Assembly (NCBI GenBank): GCA_954871525.1
Contig: OX940862.1
Location: forward strand, 10,188,501 to 10,252,500
DNA length: 64,000 nucleotides
DNA from: Parietaria judaica
Lineage: Eukaryota > Streptophyta > Magnoliopsida > Rosales > Urticaceae
Direction of reading: 5' to 3'
Each line of letters opens with the position of its first letter. Position 1 is the stretch's first letter. This document shows, piece by piece, positions 37,401 to 49,568 of the stretch. The position numbers and the translations under genes were made by a program. Under the pieces are notes generated by a model. That model saw nothing but the letters and a program-made list of their open reading frames with translations. It had not been told where the DNA came from and ran no database searches.

Positions 37401-38037
37401 ATGTAATACTGCTTGTAATTGATCAATTCAGAAAGTAGAGAAAACAGTTCCGAGGTATCTGTTTGAAAGCAAGAATAAGAAACATATGACACCCGGTGAA
37501 TTGTTCACAACTACACACAAAGGCTTGATTCGAGAAGGAGAAACTTGGATCAAGGAAACATCCTCGTTCTGCGTCCTATCAGGCTCCCTCATCATCACGA
37601 TCATGTTCGCCGCAGCGATCACCGTCCCAGGAGCAACAGACCAGAAAACCGGCTTTCCAATGTTCCGGGACAAGAAAATGTTCAGAATATTCATGGTATC
37701 GGATATCTTGTCGGTCTTCTTAGCCACAACTTCGTTGTTCGAGTTTCTTGGAGTCAACGGGGCGTGTTATGCAGAAGAGGACTTCCTTTCGGGCCTGCTC
37801 ACCAAAATCACGCTGGGCGTTGCACTCCTCCTCTTCTCTATACTCACGATGGTCATCTCCTTCTGTTCCGTTGTTTTGATGATGTTCGAGAAAGATATGG
37901 TCATGCTCGCTTTGGTCGGCGTTGGTGCGTCTATCTTGTCGATATCGTTTATATCACGTGTGTTTCCTCTTCTTGCTTATATTTTCGTTTCTACCTATGG
38001 ACCAATCGTCTCCAAATCCAAAACTAGCAGAAGCTAG
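31414..38037 (+). CDS. Ankyrin-repeat PGG-domain membrane protein (ACD6/ITN1-like)
   Basis: Three exons: 31414-32137, 36246-36724, 37432-38037; 602 aa. Phases fit (CCAG|GTAATG donor phase 1; AAG|GTACAC phase 0). The first ATG in frame is MSLVGDDIYNDFF at 31414; the open frame extends further 5' without an ATG. Ankyrin units include GRTPLHVAVLSGHLDMVKLL and HIYGLLLSLPSKEAMLSHRD with NSGNHALHIAG, so only a few degenerate repeats. Exon 3 encodes the PGG domain: MTPGELFTTTHKGLIREGETW, then four hydrophobic segments (FCVLSGSLIITIMFAAAITV, a second around VSDILSVFLATTSLFEFLGV, then LLTKITLGVALLLFSILTMV and MVMLALVGVGASILSISFIS). The usual VPGG reads VPGA. Family members are plasma-membrane or ER proteins in defence and salt responses; the closest I recall are At5g04700 and At3g18670. 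Intron 1 is 4.1 kb and contains two Mutator-like MITEs. Confidence 0.88.
32526..33257. mobile_element. Mutator-like MITE with exact 9-bp target duplication (in ankyrin intron 1)
   Basis: Starts GGGTAAACTGCGGCTAATG, ends with the inverted counterpart (GGGTAAACTACGACTAATG on the other strand). It is flanked on both sides by TTAAATCTA (32517-32525 and 33258-33266), an exact 9-bp duplication diagnostic of Mutator-like transposition. The arms are about 145 bp at high identity, then continue with lower identity towards the centre (GTCCAAATTTTAAGCACGA against its mirror near 33045). Within each arm a unit of about 36 bp with AATGTACCCAATGTTT is repeated three times. No coding capacity. Confidence 0.92.
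35364..35831. mobile_element. Mutator-like MITE with exact 9-bp target duplication (in ankyrin intron 1)
   Basis: Ends GGGGTAATATTGGCAAAAG and its inverted copy; flanked by TAATATTAT at 35355-35363 and 35832-35840, an exact 9-bp duplication. Arms about 125 bp with only a few mismatches, separated by about 200 bp. 468 bp, no coding capacity. Second element of this class in the same intron; high arm identity suggests a fairly recent insertion. Confidence 0.92.
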
Positions 38038-38164
38038 CTCGGTTGGAAAAATGGACACTTCTGTTATTTGAGGGACATACTCGTACCTCCCTCAGAATGT
38101 AAATTAGACTTGCGGGCGTTTTGCTGTTAGCGATCTTAAGGTTGGTTTATCAAATATGATTATT

Positions 38165-38359
38165 AACTTCACAGAAAATAAACGGGATGCTTCCAGTCGC
38201 CAAGGCTTTCGTGCGGAAACTTTTTTGTACTCGAACACACCAATCCTCTTGTTGCGTGGTGATTATGATGTTCAAGAGATGATGGCATTTATGTTCCAAG
38301 TAATTCCTCTTCTTATTTATATCACCGAAGGACAAAGATTCTCGGGGAAAAAAAGCTAG
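38165..38359 (+). pseudogene. Relic of a second ankyrin/PGG gene
   Basis: 38181-38242 matches part of exon 1 of the upstream ankyrin gene (parent about 31745-31821): shared blocks TTCCAGTCGCC, AGGCTTT and TTTGTAC, with an internal deletion of about 16 bases. Directly after it, 38262-38320 matches part of exon 3 (TGATGTTC, then TTCCTCTTCTTATTTAT against TTCCTCTTCTTGCTTAT near 37966). The intervening exon 2 and most of exons 1 and 3 are missing and the frame is destroyed. It lies only 130 bases downstream of the intact gene, so it is best read as the collapsed remains of a tandem duplicate. Confidence 0.7.
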
Positions 38360-38538
38360 AAAAAAAAGTATCAAGGTGACAAATTATAAAAGGAGTGATC
38401 AAGGGTATAAAATGAACTGATTTCTGGTATTTTGGTTTCTCGATTCTTTCTATATAGATTCAACATATGTCAAGGACAATCTATGAATCTAATTAAATGA
38501 GTATACGAGCACTCTCTCAAAAAGTGAACAAGCCAACT

Positions 38539-40479
38539 TCACCAAAATTCCCTACAAGAACAAAACCCATCCCGAAAATGGTGAAACCGATTTGTGTCCC
38601 GCACAACGATCTCCCTCCCCGTGAAACCTGACGCGGCCTTCATGAACGCGTGGCAGTCACCGCATATCCGAAGGTTCTTCATGATTCGAATCGGCACATT
38701 CTTTGGCAAACACATCAGTCCGAACACGAGCGCAAGCTTCTCGCTGTGATGCCGCAGCAGCTCACTCTTCCGACTCTCTTCCACGTCGTGAAGATCGTTT
38801 TCAACCCTAGCAACGTACCCAAGCTTCTCCAGTTCCTCGATCAACTCCTCGAGCTTGGCATAGATCTCGACCGTCCTTGGATGATTCCTCTCGCCAACCA
38901 TGAACCAGTGAACCTTGTTCTTGATCTCGATCCAGCTCTTACCTCTCTCCTTCTTCGCATCACTCTCCTTCAGAAGCTTCCTCGTTTCAGCGACTTCTGC
39001 CCACTTCTCGCTCGCTGCATATGCGTTCGAAAGCAGTACATGATTGCCGGCATTTTCCGGCTCCAACAGGAATAACTGCTTGGCAGCGATCTCTGCCTCC
39101 TTGATATTCTTGTAGACGCGGCACGAAGCGAGAAGTGAGCCCCACATTGGAGCCGTGGCTTTGAATGGCATCGTCTCTATCAGAGACCGAGCCTCATTGA
39201 TTCGCCCGGCACGAGCGAGTATATCCACCATCGCCGAGTAATGAATCACAGTGGGTGAGACGTTGTGGACCCGGCCCATGAGGTCGAAATATTTCTTTCC
39301 GTTTTCGACCAGCCCCATGTGGCTGCAAGCTGATAGGACAAGAATGTAGGTTATTTCATTAGGGTACACACCCGCCTGTTGCATCTTCTCAAACAGGACC
39401 ATCGCCTCGAGAGACCGAGCGTGTTTAGCGAATCCACAGAGCATCGCGTTCCACAGCACGACATTCTTTCCTTCGGCAGACCGGAACACGGCGTACGCTT
39501 CTCCGATGCAGCCGCACTTTGCGTACATGTCGATAAGCGTGGAGGCGACGAACACATTGGAGCCGAATCCAGCTTTGCAAGCGATGGCGTGGACCTGATT
39601 ATAACTATTAAATAAAATTATAATACTAATAAGATTATACAACGACTAAATTTGTTCCCGGAAAAAGACCGCTCAGACCTGATCGCCTTGGACCGTCGAG
39701 GAAATCCCCGCACAGGCGCAGACCATTGAAGAGATCAAAAAAGCGTCCGTCTCGAGCCCCGTACTTCTCGCCCTACGGAAAAGCGCCAGGGCCTCCTCGT
39801 AGGCCCCGCCCTGCACATACCCCGCCACCATGGAGCTCCACGTCACGACGTTCCGCTCGGGCATGCGCTCAAACACGACGCTCGCCTCGTTCACAAAGCC
39901 GGACTTAGCGTAGACATCGAGCAGCGCAGTGCCGACAAATACGTTCGAAGCCGCCGCCATCTTGACGGCGACGGCGTGCAGCTGCCGGCATTCGGCCACC
40001 GCGGCCTTCCCGGCGCAGGCGCAGAGCACGCTCGAAACAGTGAACTCGCTCACCGCGCTCTTCCCTTCCCTCTTCATCCGCAGGAACAGCATAAGAGCCT
40101 CCCGATCCTCGCCGCACCGGGTGAGCGTGCCAATCATGGTGTTCCAAGTGACGAGGCTTCTGGCGGGCATTTCGTCGAAAACCTTCCGGGCTAGCCCGAC
40201 GGAGCCGCATTTCGAGTACATGTTGATGATCATGTTCGACGTGACGGTGTCGGAGCTCAACCCGGCGGTGATGATCCGGGCGTGGCAGGCTTCTCCGGTC
40301 GTGATCCGACCCGACTCGGCGCATCGTTGGAGGGTCTCGTGGAGGAGGGGAATCGGGTTGGGAGTGTGGCCGAGCCAAGTGATGAACTTTGAAGGTGGGC
40401 CATGGAGCTCGGCGATGGGTGTTGCAGAGAGGCTTCTGGTTTGGAGGCGTTGAAGTGTGGCTTTGCATTGACAAATCAT
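38539..40479 (-). CDS. PLS-class pentatricopeptide repeat protein with E/E+ and DYW domains (PCMP-H type, At5g04780-like)
   Basis: Two exons: 40479-39679 and 39594-38539, joined across an 84-bp GT-AG intron (GATCAG|gtctga ... ataatcag|GTCCAC) in phase 0; 618 aa. PPR units are recognisable from about residue 75 on ([99 protein letters not shown]). The E region follows ([20 protein letters not shown]), then a DYW domain with the cytidine-deaminase-like HSE (about 550-552) and CGDC (C578, C581) elements intact. The terminal tripeptide is EFW rather than DYW. DYW proteins mostly edit C to U in organelle transcripts (family knowledge); the target is unknown. The N-terminus [20 protein letters not shown] is basic and Ser/Thr-rich, fitting organelle import. 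Gene order supports the At5g04780 orthologue. Confidence 0.92.
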
Positions 40480-40681
40480 ATGTTATGTCGGACATGGAAG
40501 AGAAGAGAATCACACAAGCTTCTTTCAAGATCAACGAGAGACAGTGGCACTTCAAAGTTCAAACAAGTTAAAGAAATTTACATTGATGCCCCTCAACTTT
40601 GCATGTTGCTGTAGTTTCATTATATTCTTGAAAAAATAGCACATCTATGGATTAAAAAGGATTAAAAAGTAATTAAATTTA

Positions 40682-42063
40682 AGGTAAATGAAAGAAATGC
40701 CCATTTATAACACAACGTTTAAGAAAAATGCCCATTTTTATTTTGGTAAAAATAACCGCCAACAAAATAAATTGTAGACCAATACACCCTCTTAATATTT
40801 GGCGTGTTTTTTTTAATGAAGTGTAAAAAAATGACGTGTTTTATTTAATTAATTATAATTAAATAAATATTCTATTTAACTACGTTGAATTTGAATCAAA
40901 ACACCTAAAAAGTAGCAAATAATAACTGACTATATTTATCCATCCATAATTAAAATACAAATAAAAATCCCTACTATTTAGCATTTGAAACGATTAAAAT
41001 TTTGTTTAAAATTTTGATTAAAATTTTAATCATGTTTAATCTTAAATTCGTTTTTTTAATTAAAAATAAATAAAAAATTTCCTTAAATATAGCAGACTGA
41101 ATAAATTAAAAACAAATATCCCCTATTAATCATGTTATTTTCAAATCACGTTTAATCCACCCTATTTTACTATTCAAAACAAAATCTTATTTTCACGATA
41201 TTTTATTTGTTAATCAAATTTTCAAAAATAGAAATCCTATTATTTCAGCCTTTTTTTTACTTAATTGAATTTACGAATCTGTAATTATATTTACGATTTT
41301 GTATTTTTATGTAAATATATTTACGATTCTAAATTTACGATTCTGTATTTTTACGTAACTATATTTACTATTCATCATCCCATATTTACATAAATAGTCC
41401 AATATCAACCTGTAATTTTAATTACCAAAATTGTATATTATTTACCAATACTTAGTACGGAGAATGTTTGTGCAAGTCTTAAATATCAACATGAATTCGG
41501 TATATATATATACCAATATCAAACTGTAAATTAAATTACCAAAAATTATATACATATATACCAATACTTAAATTACGTAAATTATGATTTGTTTACTGTA
41601 CTTAATGGTAAATATATATACAATTGATATTATCATATCCTAACATCATAAGAAATTCGTTTTTACTGTACTTAAAAAACGAATTTCTTTCCTTAAAAAT
41701 AGCTAAATACATAAAATCGTTTAGTTTCCTTATAAATAGCTAAATATCGTAGAGTGAGAGAGAGATAGAGAGAGAGAGAGAGACGTGTGTGTGATAGAGA
41801 GAGAAAGTGGTTTTAAATTTGAATTAATTATAAAATATTTTTAAAATTAAACATGATAATTAATGGCTGAGTCAACCGTCATAATTGTTATTTTAAAATT
41901 TTCGAATTAAAATATTAATAAATAAATAAAACGAACATTAAAAACTGTAATTAGGGATAAAATGGTCCAAAATAATTTATTAATGGGTATAAAATAGTTT
42001 TTTGAAAGTATGAGCATTTTTCATAAACCTTACGTGTTTTTTGAGCATTATGTGAGTTTTCTA
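40682..42063. mobile_element. Mutator-like non-autonomous element, 1.38 kb, exact 9-bp target duplication
   Basis: Flanked by TTAAATTTA at 40673-40681 and 42064-42072 (exact). Ends are imperfectly inverted: left AGGTAAATGAAAGAAATGCC, right (other strand) TAGAAAACTCACATAATGCT, both followed 15-25 bases in by GAAAAATGC[CT]C. The interior is very AT-rich, with short tandem segments near 41271-41375 (ATTTACGATTCTGTATTTT type) and a GA run at 41758-41782. No open frame with recognisable content. The AT-rich duplication alone could arise by chance; with the paired ends it is convincing. Confidence 0.7.
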
Positions 42064-42829
42064 TTAAATTTATGCTCTAAAAATATTTCAAATTAATTAC
42101 CGGACTCTCAGTCCACAAGATTATATAACAAGGATCAAGGTATCATTTTTTTTATCAATAAGCATATCGTTTGATAACGAGTTTATTGATTAATACGATA
42201 TAAACGTTCAGGTTACCCTTATCGATAATTATTGACATATTAATTATTTATTAATAGACTTATCGATGGATAAGATATAACATATTTTTAAGAATACATA
42301 TACTCTATTTATATATAATTTCTAAAATACTAAATATCAAATAATATCATAATAATAACTTAATAAGCACTCAATCAATAATCTCATACACAAATAGATG
42401 TCAATAAATATGTCTCAGAACTCTTAGTTTCACCATAAATAAATAATCTCATAAACAAAAGTATGTAAACCTTAGATAATTTTGCTTTTATTTTTATAGA
42501 ATCATGCAGTTTTAGTTTATCAAAATCTAAATACTTTTATTACTATTATCTTTTATAAAAGTTTCTTTGAAGTATTTATACTTAAAGGCTCGTGTATCAT
42601 AGAGCGGCCCAAATGAGGCCCAAAAATTGTTGCCCAGGCCATGGCTGAATCCAATGTTGTATTTTGATCACTATCCTAAGCAACACCAAATATAACTATA
42701 ATATTTTATCTCCTATATTCTTTGTGAATCACAAAGGAAATCAAAAGCATTCATTTTTTATTATTATAGTATTGCTAGTATTTTTAAACGTAAAAACTTA
42801 CAATTGTATAATTTGATTCAACGTCTGGC

Positions 42830-43470
42830 ACACGCTCGAAGTGTGAAAAGTGACGTACAATGACTCATGCAATCGCACCGGCTGCGCAGGCCGCGCAGGC
42901 CGCGCGGGCCGCGCAGACAATATATTAATTGCTCGAGGGCCCAACAATATAATTATTAATTACTCAAAGGTCCTTGCACCCTCCTATAAATAGGAGCTCC
43001 ATTTCAATCAAACGGTAAGTCGTTCAAACACGAAACAATTCACTCAAACGCTCTCTAAAGCGATAAAACCTCCCTTTTCCGTTCTATTAAATATCCCGAC
43101 TTAAATACCCGACTAATGTTGAGCGTCGGAGGTGAATAGGGAGGTACCCCCTCCCGTTCCCCTGACCGGGTTTTTTCTATTTCTACAGAGGGATAAGCTA
43201 GCTAGAGCGGAAGCGCTGCCTGGTTGTTGACCTGCCCTACGGAGGTTCCCGTTCTCTGCGGTCGTCGACCTATATCCCGAGTCTTAGGACTTTGCGGTAA
43301 CAGGTTGGAGGACCCGGTTCCGATCCGACGATAAGCGGAGGGTCCGACCTACAGGATTCCAGAGTCCAAGCTCCAAGCCCACAAAAGTTTAACCAATGGC
43401 ATTGGGCCCGGTCCAAATTCAATACTTGGACCGCTTTAGTGTTGATCCATTTTTCGGCATTAACGTATAG
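42830..43470 (+). mobile_element. LTR-retrotransposon fragment, probably Ty3/gypsy solo LTR
   Basis: A stretch clearly richer in GC than its surroundings, with TATAAATAG (42985-42993), a leader region, then the CCGACTAATGTTGAGCGTCGG and GACCGGGTT blocks that resemble the R/U5 part of plant gypsy-type LTRs as I remember them (CGACTTAGGCATCGGAG-type consensus). No gag-pol coding follows, so this is a solo LTR or a truncated piece. Boundaries are approximate. A 9-bp GCGCAGGCC unit is repeated about four times at 42886-42918. Confidence 0.55.
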
Positions 43471-43894
43471 AAAAAAAGTTTTCAAACTGATTCATGAAAT
43501 AAAATTGTCTTGATCAAACAACAACGTGACAAACAGCAAAAAGATTAGTAAATTGACATCTATTAATATGCTTGACCATGTTAAATAAGTCTAGAAATAT
43601 GTGATTTCCTGATAAACGATCTAAAATCTACTTGTTTCGCTTATGTTCTAAGTAAATCACGCGGCGAATGTGATTTCCAAAAGATAAAAATCTCTAAATC
43701 CATTTTTTTTGGTAGAAAATTATAATTACAAAAAAAAAAAAATCCACAAAGCATAGGCTCGCAAGTCATGGCATTTATAGGGTTCCGCGTGAAATTTGTG
43801 GCATCGTGTAAATTTTTGCAAAATATTTTTTCTTTTTACAAATATTTTGAAATTTTTATATTTCTTCTTGAATTTTTTTTCATCGTCCATATTA

Positions 43895-44276
43895 AGCTCG
43901 TTTGACACAGCTTAATTTTTACAAAAATTGTTTTTAGTTTTAGTTTAAGAAACGAACTGTTTATAAAAATAAAAAAAATAAAAAAATAAAAAAATAAAAA
44001 CTGACACGTGTTTGGTAAATTGTTTATAAAACAGTTGTTGCTGGTAACAAAAACTAATTTAGCGTTTGGTAAAAAAATTAGGCTAAAGTAGACTAAAACC
44101 GTATATTTGTTTTTAGAAAAAACCAAAAGCTATGAATTCTAGCTTTTACGATTCATGTACAAAAAATTAAAATCAATTTTGTGTTTTTTGGAAAAACAAT
44201 TTAGCCAAACACCTAAAAAGCGGTTAAGTTTATTTTAAAAACAAAAATAAGACTAAATAAGATGTGTCAAATGCAC
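43895..44276. mobile_element. Possible TIR element (MITE)
   Basis: The left end AGCTCGTTTGACACAGCTTA is mirrored by the right end, which reads GGTGCATTTGACACATCTTA on the opposite strand; several A-rich blocks inside (TTTGGTAAA, AACTAATTTAG, TTTTTAGAAAAA) also pair across the centre. About 380 bp, no coding capacity. No clear target duplication, so superfamily is undecided. Confidence 0.5.
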
Positions 44277-46634
44277 CCATTATTTTCCAGTGTGGATTGC
44301 TATAGAAATATGACCGTTTACGTGGATTTTCGAGGTTACTACTTTATGAAAATAAATAAAAAGTTGTACTTGGGGTATAAATTTTTTTATTTCTTGGAAT
44401 TTTAATTCTAAGATGCACTTGTGATCTTAAATAAAGTCTTATTAGTGGCCTTAACTATCTATATCTATCAAGATCATCATTGATAAAAGCATTATTATAT
44501 AGTATCCGAATAAATGTTATTAATTGATGTTTTATTTTTGTCAACGTATGAGTCTAATGGAAAGTGGTAGAAACTTGAATGTTTTAAAATAATAAAGTAA
44601 TCAATCAATTAATATGAAGATTATATTAATCACACTAACATATTAGAGACAAATTGATAAATTTGCATAGATAATCCACTCTGTCTTCATCAACCCTTTT
44701 CAATGTCGTTTCTTTTCGTTGATGTACTTTTCAATTTCATGGCTCCCAATGATGTGATCGTTGTGGTGGGTAAATTTGGTGGTGCATTTCATGGGAAATA
44801 AAATAAGAAAAAGGTAATTAATGAAAACGACAACATTTGTAGGTCCAATGCTAGATCAACTTGGTTTTCCAATATGTCGCTCACAAATCACAGATATTGG
44901 CCGAACTAGAAGCATCGTGATCCCTAGCACTATAGTTGAGTACTTTTTGTTCTTCTTTTTGTCATGAAAAGAGAAAGACAAAGAAGAAGAAAATACTTGA
45001 CAATGCATATATGAAAAAATGATTTTTTTTTTTTAAATGAGAGTAGTACAAGCTATGATTGACCTTGCTCAATAGCAATTTGAGCACATTATCAATAAGT
45101 CAATAGCCATTTTGCGCCACCGCCGCCACGAGAGTTGTGGAGGGCCTACCGCGATGCTTTTTGCTATCCTTTTCATTCTCACTTTAGATTTACACTAGTT
45201 TCCTTTTTCGCTTATTCTCTCTCAAATTCTTCAATTTTTTTATGCAATCAGTTACTAGCAGAGTTCTTAAGAAAAAAATAAGTAAAAGACGACTCGACTC
45301 GGAATTGTAAAATATTCCAGCAATTGGTATTTTAACCACTATCGTTCCTCAATGTCGGATCTACGATACAAATTTCAAGAGTGTAAGTATTTTGGGGGGA
45401 AGGGATAATTAAGTATAACTACGATAAGAAAATGATGAGAAAATTTAAAGATAAGATTAAAAAATTAAATAAAATTTTAAGATGCTTCAAAAATTTACGG
45501 AGAAAACATTATCTATCGGCGGAAAGTAAATTCAATCTTGGAGTTTTAATTGATCGTCCATTGGTCCCAAATATATACGAGGAGTGGTTCTTTTCAACAC
45601 ATATCTAGTTTGCCAAAGGAATATACACCTAAAGGCTTTGTCACAATTGAGTAAATGAGTATTGACTTTATATTGCAATCAATTTCAAGAGGTATTGTAC
45701 AATAAAAGAATTATTGTAGCAATATATCTTTTATTTATATTCCTTTGCTATTTTACTTACCCATCAATGGAATTTAGAGGTGCTAGTTTGGTAGTCCAAT
45801 ACCAAATAGAATCCAAATATATTTGAACCCATCCACTTGGTTTTGTTGGGACCCAATCTTTTGTACAATAATTAATAACTATAGCATAACATTAAAATTA
45901 AATGATTAACTGCTAAAAACATATTTCCTACATTTCCGTTTTTAAAAAATTAAGATCCTATAATTCATTTTTTTTTATATATAAAACATTTGGATCTAAA
46001 GACATTATACTCGACATGCCAAATCGCCAACAACTAGATAAAATTATACCAAATGAAAATTGCAAGTATATTTCTTTATTGATTCTCGTAACATTTAGGT
46101 TCTTAAAGGTTAAACTTAGCATTTATTCCTCTGTATTTTAAAATGTCAAAATTGAAATTAAATATGTTGGTATTTTCATTCGTGATTAAGATTGTTTGAC
46201 TTAGAATCTGAAGAGTTGGACATGACCAATAAAGTGTGTTGTTTTCAAGATGCTTAATGGCTATGGAGAATCGTTTCAACGATTTGGGTACATAATATTT
46301 TCACCCATCACTCCAAAATTGAAATTCCACTTCAACTTTTTTCTTCTTTTTTAGCGCAACACTAGGCTTTCTAGTTTCTAGTTCACCTTAAAAATGATCA
46401 AGAAAAAGTTTCAAGTATTTTTCCTATAAATAAACGACGTTAAATGTTTCTTGTTCCTAATTTCTCAGCTAAAATAGGACCATACATGCAAAGTATTACT
46501 TCCGTGTCATGACAAAATAAAAATCATATGAAATACCAATCGAGTTTATATTAATAAGTATTCATTCAAATTCACATAATCAATTGATAAGTAGCTTCAC
46601 CTTTTTTATACAAAATTGATTGAAATATTTTTTA

Positions 46635-47134
46635 GGGATAATAGCGGCATAAGTCCTCAACCTTTACTCAACTGGGGCGGCATAACCCCAACCTCATTTA
46701 ATAGCGGTATAAGTACCAAAAGATGATTTCCGTCCATATTTGACTAACGGAAGTAGTCAACGTTTGCGTGGTCAGCTTCTCGTCAACGTGGACGCCACGT
46801 AATCGACATGTCACCATACATGTCATCCTCAATCACCATTAATTTTGCATTAAATTTGAATCCCTCCATCACCACATGCGAGGGCAATGGTTCGAATCCC
46901 TCCATCACCATTAATTTTGCATTAAATTTGATGACACGAGGATGACGTGTGTGGTGACATGTCTGATTACGTGGCGTCCACGTTGACGAGAAGCTGACCA
47001 CGCAAACGTTGACTACTTCCGTTAGTCACATATGGACGAAAATCATCTTTTGGTACTTATACCGCTATTAAATGAGGTTGAGGTTATGCCACCCCAGTTG
47101 AGTAAAGGTTGAGGACTTATGCCGCTATTATCCC
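46635..47134. mobile_element. Mutator-like fold-back MITE, exact 9-bp target duplication (family copy 1)
   Basis: Starts GGGATAATAGCGGCATAAG and ends with its inverted copy. Flanked by TATTTTTTA at 46626-46634 and 47135-47143 (exact 9 bp). The arms are about 200 bp and nearly identical, so transcription would give a strong hairpin. The loop differs from copy 2 (59817-60263): it carries a duplicated AATCCCTCCATCACCA-type segment around 46858-46910, including GGTTCGAATCC, which looks like a tRNA B-box by chance. Confidence 0.93.
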
Positions 47135-49524
47135 TATTTTTTATCAATCTTAATTTTTTAAATACTTTTTTTGCACTAGAAACATCATATGATCCAAGAA
47201 GACTTCCGAACAAAACGAGAATACAAACAACCTTCTTTCGAAAACGTGAGCTAGGTGATAGCACTTATATGGTGATGCTCAACATCAAAATATGATGGAA
47301 ATACCGATATATCTTCTAACGACTAAATGACTAAAAAATCCCAACAATATATATAAGTTAAACGATATCAACAATTATAACTAACGGACTCAAACTATAT
47401 ATCATTTTTCCTTTCATGCGGTGATATGTGAGTACTAGTCTATAAAAACACTCAATTAACATAATCTCATAAATAATCGAGGCATTTAAAAAGTTGTAAT
47501 CCACTTTTTTCTATAATTCAAAATATCGTTGGCCCCTTAAACCTTTCATAAAATCAGCAAATTTAATATTTAGACGTGGATAGTGCAATAAGATAGACGA
47601 CACGATTTATCATTTATGTTATCACATCATTGAACTTACGTAGATGACAAATAATATTTTTGTGAACACAAACAATATATTATTAATAACAATAAGGAAC
47701 AATCATTTAGGCAATTGACTAGTGCAATCGACAAAATGAAATTCGATTAAGATTAGAGGCAAAGATGGAACAAATAAATATGACTATATGGACCATTATA
47801 TTTTGTCCCCTTTTATTATTTAGCATGATGGTTATCAATATTCTTTTTTATCTTCTTAAAGCCATTAGATTGCTACTTTTTCAGATTCTACTTTTTATCA
47901 TTTGTATTTTGTTTCTTTTGGTTGATAAAATTTGATTCGAATTATCCCTCTTAAAGGGATATTTATGACAAAATCAGTAAGTAAATCGGTCTAATATTGC
48001 ATTACGGGTGTTTGGGAATCGTTGCTGATATGAAGACTTAGGAGTCGCATCTTGCTATCCGAATCAGTCAAAATTGTTATAATAATAATAATTTTAATAT
48101 AAACAGTCAAGAATAAGATCCGTAGTAAAGGTGAATAATCCATTCTATATCAAACCAATAATTAAAATATCTCAACTAACTCCAATCAAAGTGTATAAAA
48201 TTTTGTTAAGTGTTTAGGGTCTAGTTCTTTTTGAGATCTAATAAAAAAATTGTTTGATCAGTAAGACGGGTATTTATATGTTATGTATTTCACAACGGTT
48301 TATAAAAAAAATAAAAATAAAAATTGATAAATGTTTTATTCTAACCACTTGCTTTTTTTTTTCATTTTACTTCCATCATAAGTGAGAGATATATTAATAA
48401 CGACTACTCGGAATAATTTTTTTTTTAATTTTTTTTAAAGGAGTTGTATACTTGTTAGAATGCATAAAATACGTGATGGGTGGTTCTCGGAGCTTCGAGT
48501 TACCTGTGGACTTTTTAAAATAAATTATTGGTCGAACAAGTTTATTTAACCGGATAACCCTCTAACACGGGTTACTCACGGTTTTTTGCTGGTGTTAAAA
48601 CCCTGTGTGTGTATATATATATATACGTATATACTTTGTGTTATACGTCATAGTTCATACTCAAACGCAAGTTAGATACCAGATTTTGTCGGCAGCAATA
48701 AGATTTTCTAATTAAAACGAGTGATATATATATATATATATATATATTTAACTTTACAATAAAACATATAAATGTTGATAAAGGCGACCCATTTTAGAAA
48801 TTTGAGGAAAATGTTGGCCACAAAATAAAAATATACTCACAAATTAACCAGCCACCAAAATCTAGAGACAAGAATTTATCCCTTACGATTCTATAGTTAT
48901 CACTTTCCATCAAATCTTTCATATGCATCTCCAACTTTTGCCGAAAGGTTTAGAATAGAAAAAACTCTTGTTATCTAAAATATTATGAACAAATTAATGA
49001 GCAATATCAACCACAAAATTATAGATTTTAACCTCTCTCTCTTTTTTCTTCTTCTCATTCCTTAAGCTTATCTTCTCTAGCCCAATAGAGATTGTTGGAA
49101 ATATGCAATCCAATCCTAATAGTGGCACAATCACAATGGATCAAACATTAAGATATATAGCCTAAGAAAATATAATCTCTAATAATCTAAACAGAAAATT
49201 GATGAATAATCATTATAATATTATTTTTTTCTATAAATACAAGATGAACTGGCTTCAATGTTGGTACTATTATTATTATTATTTAATGATTCTTACATAA
49301 ATTTAATTATGAAACAAACAAACAAAAAAAAAAATAAGTCTAAAGAAGATAAATATGAGTATATATCATTTATACACAAAAGACCACTAAGTTAGAGACA
49401 TGGTAAAATAGAAACGACCCAAAAAGCTTAGCTTGGAGTTCTGAGTGTAGCATCTCAAGAATATTTAAATCTTGAATTCAACCGTTGATTGTCGTGAAAT
49501 CAGAAAACACATTCCTGTTATATA

Positions 49525-49568
49525 GAGGTACTTTTTGAGCGATGGAGAGGTACTTTTTGAACGATGGA
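49525..49568 (+). repeat. 22-bp tandem duplication
   Basis: GAGGTACTTTTTGAGCGATGG and GAGGTACTTTTTGAACGATGG stand head to tail with one mismatch. Intergenic, no evident function. Confidence 0.9.

Noticed and set aside
39929..40453. Long plus-strand open frame (174 aa) opposite the PPR-DYW gene
   Set aside because: It is the antisense of GC-rich exon 1 of a well-supported PPR gene, with no family similarity.
46889..46899. GGTTCGAATCC, an apparent tRNA B-box
   Set aside because: It lies in the duplicated loop of a MITE; there is no A-box, acceptor stem or cloverleaf around it.
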